Of a DNA stretch of 64,000 bases, positions 60,329 to 64,000 are shown piece by piece; position 1 is the first letter of the stretch, and every line of letters starts with the position of its first letter. Source of the stretch: Candidatus Obscuribacter phosphatis. GTDB lineage: Bacteria; Cyanobacteriota; Vampirovibrionia; Obscuribacterales; Obscuribacteraceae. The notes beneath the pieces were generated by a model. The model saw only the letters and a program-made list of their open reading frames with translations, was not told where the DNA came from and searched no databases. The DNA is taken from contig MOYA01000001.1 of NCBI GenBank assembly GCA_001899315.1, positions 993,105-1,057,104 of the forward strand, given 5' to 3'. Made by a program: the position numbers and the translations under genes.

Positions 60329-61972
60329 TTGGGGGCTAAATTGCTTAAAAGTTTCGCCAGTCTTTCCACTGCTTTTCGCTGCTGCTCGTCTTGCAACTTA
60401 TTGATTGCTGGCTCGCTCGTCTTTATGGCTGGCAGTTTCGATATCGCTTCGACGAATAAGGCGCTGGCACAAGAGCGTTCTGCTCAAGAGGATTCTGTTC
60501 AAGAGTTGTCTGTTCAAGAGTTGTCTGTTCAAGAGTTGTCTGGTCGAGAGATTTCTGGAGCAGTGCATTCCGGACCTTTGCATTCTGGGCAGTTGCCGAA
60601 TAGCCAAGCTATGCAGAAGCGCGAGTTGAATGCCGCTGAGGCGTCGGCTCAGTTCGACCGATGTTTTAAGGACGCATCCGAGGCTCTTCGAAACGGACGT
60701 TACGGTGATGCTGAGCGGCTTTATCGTAAGGCAATAATTTTGGCAGGACGGTTTGGCGAGTCGGACAAAAGATATGGCAAAGCCTTCGGCGATTTAGGAC
60801 GGCTTTTAACAATGCGAGCTCGCTTCGACGAAGCTGAGCCATTGCTGGAAGAAGAGTTGCACAGCATTAAGTGCCGCGAGCATTTTAGATCTTCAGGGGG
60901 CGGTGCTCAGGGTTCGGGGCATTCGACTTCATTTAATGGTGATGATTCTAGAAGTGGCAGTGTTGCAAGTGCTGGAACTGAAAGGAGTTCTAGCGCTGAT
61001 TTAAGTCCTGGAGCTGAAAGAAGTTCTAGCGCTGATTCAAGTTCTGGAACCGCCGCAAATACTGGAATTGCTGCAAGAAGCGCTGCAGATATTGGAATTA
61101 CTGCAAATACTGGAACGGGCGCGGTCGCCCAAAGCGACTACAAAGAGCTGATACCAGCTATGAGCAGTCTTGCTTCTTTCTATCTCAACTATGGTAGTGA
61201 AAGTAAAGCAGAACCACTAGCCAGCGAATTGCTTTCATTGATTGACGGTCGCCTTGGAGAGTACCGGGAGGCAACAAGAGGGAAGATTATCTTGAAGAAC
61301 GGTCAACCTCTTACAGGCTGGGCTGGCTCTGCCGCTTCCACTATGACCAATCCTGTTGTGGAATGGGCAATTGCCCTTGATGCCGTCGCCGGCGATCTGC
61401 GAAACAAGGGCAAACTTGATATGGCGGAGCGCTGCTATAACGTCGCACTGGAAGTGAAAGAAACCGTTCTGGGCAAGGAGCATCTCTCTTTGGCAAATAG
61501 TTTCGATAGTCTAGCGGCTATTTCTCAAGAGCGCGGTGATATGCGCCAGGCTGAGCAGTACTACAGCTATGCCTTAGAAACAACTGAGCGCATTTTGCCG
61601 AAATCCAATCCACAAGTCTATAGTCGACTTGATAGGTTGGCGAAGTGCTTGCTTAAGGAAAACAAGTTGGCTGAGGCGGAAGCTCTTTATTTGAAGGCTC
61701 AGTCGTTTTGGGAAGAGAACAGTCGCAACGGCAGCGAAGCCAGAGCTGCCTATGCGCTAGGTAATGTTTACATGCTTGAAAAGAAATATCAGGAAGCGCA
61801 GCCCTATTTAGCCAATGCACTCAAGCTTGCTGAAGAATTCTATGGTCCCGACTCAATAGCGCTTGTGCCTTTCTTAAATCGCTATGCCGATCTTCTGTAT
61901 TATCAGGGGCAAGATGGTCCACGGCAAGAACTAAAGGCTAGGGCTTGTGCCATCTCAGGCACGCCTCTTTGA
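60329..61972 (+). CDS. Secreted TPR protein (NPHP3/kinesin-light-chain-like repeats)
   Basis: 547 residues from TTG 60329. An N-terminal hydrophobic segment (CCSSCNLLIAGSLVFMAGSF) is a signal or anchor. Next comes a 15-nt repeat coding VQELS (about 60496-60545), then TPR-type repeats about 115-175. A low-complexity stretch of Ser/Ala/Gly/Thr (bases about 60890-61130, SSSAD-type units) splits these from C-terminal TPRs about 290-540 with LDMAERCYNVALEVKETVLG, MRQAEQYYSYALETTERILP and LAEAEALYLKAQSFWEEN, the spacing of kinesin-light-chain-like TPRs. It is a scaffold, partner unknown. Confidence 0.75.
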   Translation: MGAKLLKSFASLSTAFRCCSSCNLLIAGSLVFMAGSFDIASTNKALAQERSAQEDSVQELSVQELSVQELSGREISGAVHSGPLHSGQLPNSQAMQKRELNAAEASAQFDRCFKDASEALRNGRYGDAERLYRKAIILAGRFGESDKRYGKAFGDLGRLLTMRARFDEAEPLLEEELHSIKCREHFRSSGGGAQGSGHSTSFNGDDSRSGSVASAGTERSSSADLSPGAERSSSADSSSGTAANTGIAARSAADIGITANTGTGAVAQSDYKELIPAMSSLASFYLNYGSESKAEPLASELLSLIDGRLGEYREATRGKIILKNGQPLTGWAGSAASTMTNPVVEWAIALDAVAGDLRNKGKLDMAERCYNVALEVKETVLGKEHLSLANSFDSLAAISQERGDMRQAEQYYSYALETTERILPKSNPQVYSRLDRLAKCLLKENKLAEAEALYLKAQSFWEENSRNGSEARAAYALGNVYMLEKKYQEAQPYLANALKLAEEFYGPDSIALVPFLNRYADLLYYQGQDGPRQELKARACAISGTPL

Positions 61973-62007
61973 ACGCTTTGACATTTGGCATTGATTGCTC
62001 TTTCTGT

Positions 62008-62625
62008 CTAAACCTGCTTGAGCAAACTCTGCCAAGCTGAATGGCTCTCGATTAGCTTTAATGCTTCTGCCAGAAGGCTTATTCCGGGCTCTTTCTTGAA
62101 CCAAGTAGAAGCCCCGGATGGATGAGGCAGAGGGATGACATCACAGGTGACACCGTAAATGGTTTTCTCAAAACTCTGCCCAATCACGTCGACTAGCTGA
62201 ACCTTACCCATCAATTGTTCAATTGCTAGTTTGCCTACTGGAATGACTAGTCGCGGCTGCAGCAACTCGAACTCTTGCTTCATCCACCTTGAGCAATTGG
62301 ATATTTCATCGCTATTTGGAACTCTGTCTCCGCCAGTCTTTGCCTTACCCGGAAAACAACGGCATACTGCCGCCATATAAGCTAGAGAACGAAATTGCTC
62401 TTCAGACAGTCCGATCGAACCGAACCACCTAAAGAGTGTCTTACCTGCCGTCCAGGCAAATGGTTTTCCGAATCTTCCTTCATGAGGTCCCGGAGCCTGT
62501 CCAATCATAAAGACCTCCGATTGCACCGGCGCTCCGGTTACTACCGGGCCCACCATCTCCGGACAAGCTTGGCAGCCCTTGAGAAGGTCGACATGTTTTT
62601 CCAATAAAGCTTGAGTTTTTGACAT
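62008..62625 (-). CDS. Fe-S uracil-DNA glycosylase-like protein
   Basis: 205 residues. Four cysteines (C18, C21, C88 or C90, C111) have the spacing of the [4Fe-4S] cluster in type IV/V uracil-DNA glycosylases. Motif A is GQAPGPHEGRFGKPF, comparable to GEAPGxxED of type IV but with His-Glu after PGP. The C-terminal motif is IPLPHPSG, as usual. It removes uracil from DNA in base-excision repair if active. The altered motif A could mean a different base preference or a family close to UDG type V/VI. Convergent with the TPR gene. Confidence 0.82.
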   Translation of the reverse strand: MSKTQALLEKHVDLLKGCQACPEMVGPVVTGAPVQSEVFMIGQAPGPHEGRFGKPFAWTAGKTLFRWFGSIGLSEEQFRSLAYMAAVCRCFPGKAKTGGDRVPNSDEISNCSRWMKQEFELLQPRLVIPVGKLAIEQLMGKVQLVDVIGQSFEKTIYGVTCDVIPLPHPSGASTWFKKEPGISLLAEALKLIESHSAWQSLLKQV

Positions 62626-62710
62626 GACTCATATGTTAGCCGTTTCTGGTATCAATCTGCAAGTTTGGCTTGCCATTTCGACATTGAGTCGATTTGTCAA
62701 ATAGCGACCG

Positions 62711-63907
62711 CTAGGCTACAAAGAGCGCCTTGAGCAAAGAGACGCTATTCACAAACTCTTGTTCTTTTCTGGCTTGATAATTTCTTATGAACCTGGATCC
62801 AAAATAGCCAGCTCCTAGGCAGGTGGAAAAGAATTCTCCTAAGTTACGACCAAGAATTATTTCGTTTGATAGCGCCACAAATAAGCCTATGTATTTTCTG
62901 CTCAGTCCGCGCGCCAGCTTGCGCGCCACTGTGTAAAATACTGCTATTGAGTCGAATGCATCTAGGGAGTTTTCTTCTGCCCCTTCCTTTTGATTACCTT
63001 TGCGGTATTCTTCTAACCAACTCTCTAAGGGTCTATCGTTGGCATTCGCCTTTGCTAAGCTGCCTTTGAGTCTCTCAAAACGCCCCCCTGCTATGGCTCT
63101 AATCCTGAATGAGAACTCTAGATCAGTGAGCACAGTAAGAAGTGTTTGGCTAGATTCTTTTGTTAGCTTTACCAGCTCATCAATTGAACGCTGACCTTTC
63201 GATAGTTCCGTTAGAACTTTTTCCTCCAGCTCTTTCGTCTTGTCATTACTTTGGGATTTCCCTGGTGCGATGGCGGTCTCTGAGTGGGAGGCGCTATTGG
63301 CTTGCTTCTTCTTCTCTCTCCTTCCTTTGCTTTTGGGTTCCTCGCTATATTCCTCGTCTTCATCTAAGTTGCTCATTTCTTCTATTGGCTTAATTAGCGC
63401 ATCAGTGAGAATCGAACGCTTGCAGAAGAATTTCTTGAACTGTACAAGCTTGACCATGAGTCCGTTTTCCACTGATTCATTCTGTTCGAACACGAGCAGT
63501 GCACTTTTGATTATGTGCAGAGCCGAAGATTGGGAAACTCCAATCGAGTAACCAAGCCATTTAGAACTAACATAAAAGCCCTTATCTAGAATGTATATTG
63601 CAAACATCCATGCTCTTATTTTTCTGACGCGGTGGAAGAATGTTCCGGCTGTGAAGAAACTTGGTTTCTTGCAATCCTTGCATGTTTGTGTGCGATTTTC
63701 GATTGATACTTCTACATCTTCCGAACCACATTTCTTACACCTTAAGATGCCTTGTTTTTTCATGTCACGTACGACTGCCAACCAGCAGCTTTCGTCCGTG
63801 GGGAATCGTTTATTGAAGCTCTTGAGTAACTTCCCTCTATAGACTTCGTATTCTAACGTCATTAGATTCTTGAGTCTTTCTTGAATGGAACTGTCCGCGC
63901 TTGTCAT
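62711..63907 (-). CDS. IS1595-transposase-derived zinc-ribbon/HTH protein lacking DDE core
   Basis: 398 residues from ATG 63907; earlier in-frame starts fall in the promoter-like region. The first 155 residues match the N-terminus of IS1595-type transposases: a zinc ribbon (CKKCGS, then CKDC), FFTAGTFFHRVRKIRAWMFA and the helix pair SSKWLGYSIGVSQSSALHII. After residue 165 the DDE nuclease domain expected next is not there. Instead a charged linker (about 195-240) leads to a winged-helix-like segment (LTELSKGQRSIDELVKLTK, SSQTLLTVLTDLEFSFRI) and a C-terminal helical part. No inverted repeats are seen around it. It looks like a domesticated DNA-binding regulator. Confidence 0.72.
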   Translation of the reverse strand: MTSADSSIQERLKNLMTLEYEVYRGKLLKSFNKRFPTDESCWLAVVRDMKKQGILRCKKCGSEDVEVSIENRTQTCKDCKKPSFFTAGTFFHRVRKIRAWMFAIYILDKGFYVSSKWLGYSIGVSQSSALHIIKSALLVFEQNESVENGLMVKLVQFKKFFCKRSILTDALIKPIEEMSNLDEDEEYSEEPKSKGRREKKKQANSASHSETAIAPGKSQSNDKTKELEEKVLTELSKGQRSIDELVKLTKESSQTLLTVLTDLEFSFRIRAIAGGRFERLKGSLAKANANDRPLESWLEEYRKGNQKEGAEENSLDAFDSIAVFYTVARKLARGLSRKYIGLFVALSNEIILGRNLGEFFSTCLGAGYFGSRFIRNYQARKEQEFVNSVSLLKALFVA

Positions 63908-63927
63908 TTTCGTCACCCCGGTCTGAT

Positions 63928-63943
63928 GTCTAAATATATAGAC
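63928..63943 (-). promoter_or_regulatory. Dyad operator-like site at the promoter of the 63907 gene
   Basis: GTCTA-N6-TAGAC with TATATA inside, 20-36 bases upstream of the start codon on the minus strand, so it would overlap the -10 box. Possible autoregulation site. Confidence 0.35.
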
Positions 63944-64000
63944 GTAATGGCAGCGAAAAAAGTTCAAAAGTTTTTTGGAATTTTATGTTGGTAAAATTAG

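Noticed and set aside
62711-63907. Active IS1595-family insertion sequence
   Set aside because: No DDE catalytic domain and no terminal inverted repeats or target duplication visible.
1-64000. rRNA or tRNA genes, replication origin, prophage
   Set aside because: I scanned the intergenic regions for cloverleaf, conserved rRNA segments, DnaA boxes near dnaA/dnaN-type genes and phage structural genes and saw none. A tRNAscan or Infernal run could still find a missed short RNA.

Overview
The window looks like a bacterial chromosome segment from a Gram-negative (diderm) lineage. It has lipid A genes (lpxB with an MsbA-like exporter), an outer-membrane barrel protein, menaquinone methylation (menG), Hanks-type Ser/Thr kinases joined to TPR proteins, and many short minisatellite-like repeats. 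This mix fits a non-photosynthetic cyanobacterial relative such as Vampirovibrionia/Obscuribacterales, but that is my inference from gene content and no marker gene here proves it. I see no rRNA, tRNA, CRISPR array or intact insertion sequence.

Layout. 1-2.4 kb: a globin-coupled histidine kinase (cut by the window edge) divergent from a NarL-type response regulator. 2.6-5.4 kb: a secreted CAP-domain protein and a Tat-exported flavin oxidoreductase. 5.6-8 kb: an acyl-CoA carboxylase carboxyltransferase, then a hotdog acyl-CoA thioesterase whose leader is a compact cobalamin riboswitch. 8.2 kb: an orphan AbiEi/DUF6088-like protein with a terminator-like hairpin in its leader. 9-15.5 kb (minus strand): menG, then lpxB, an msbA-like gene and a TPR metallopeptidase in one overlapping operon. 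15.6-24.2 kb: secG, sulfide:quinone reductase, ruvX, sixA, a long-chain acyl-CoA synthetase, cutA and an unusual deoxyribosyltransferase-like fusion. 24.3-28.7 kb: a DUF3465 lipoprotein, a second acyl-CoA synthetase and an arsR-arsI-arsC operon with a clear sigma70-type promoter.

28.8-32.6 kb: a four-gene minor-pilin/pseudopilin operon. 32.7-47.3 kb: three Hanks-type kinases interleaved with TPR, His-rich, matrixin-like and thioredoxin-like proteins, apparently a signalling and envelope region. 47.7 kb: fabV. 49-50.1 kb: an outer-membrane protein whose signal-peptide-like stretch is cut off by an in-frame TGA. 50.2-54.2 kb: a rhodanese, a small TerB-like protein and a 1096-residue SF2 helicase with a hydrophobic hairpin. 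54.5-59 kb: a LolD-like ATPase, an FtsX-type permease and an AttH-like lipocalin in one operon. 59-64 kb: secreted repeat and TPR proteins, an Fe-S uracil-DNA glycosylase and a transposase-derived zinc-ribbon protein.

Themes. (i) Acyl-CoA metabolism recurs: carboxylase, B12-controlled thioesterase, two acyl-CoA synthetases and fabV. (ii) Loop-poor, almost perfectly symmetric palindromes with A/T-run ends act as apparent terminators and fall into two core-sequence families. (iii) At least a dozen loci carry short tandem repeats, in-frame (multiples of 3) inside genes and 13, 16 or 22 nt between genes. Start codons were refined from Shine-Dalgarno position, overlaps and leader structure where possible. 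All functions are read from motifs by eye, without database searches.
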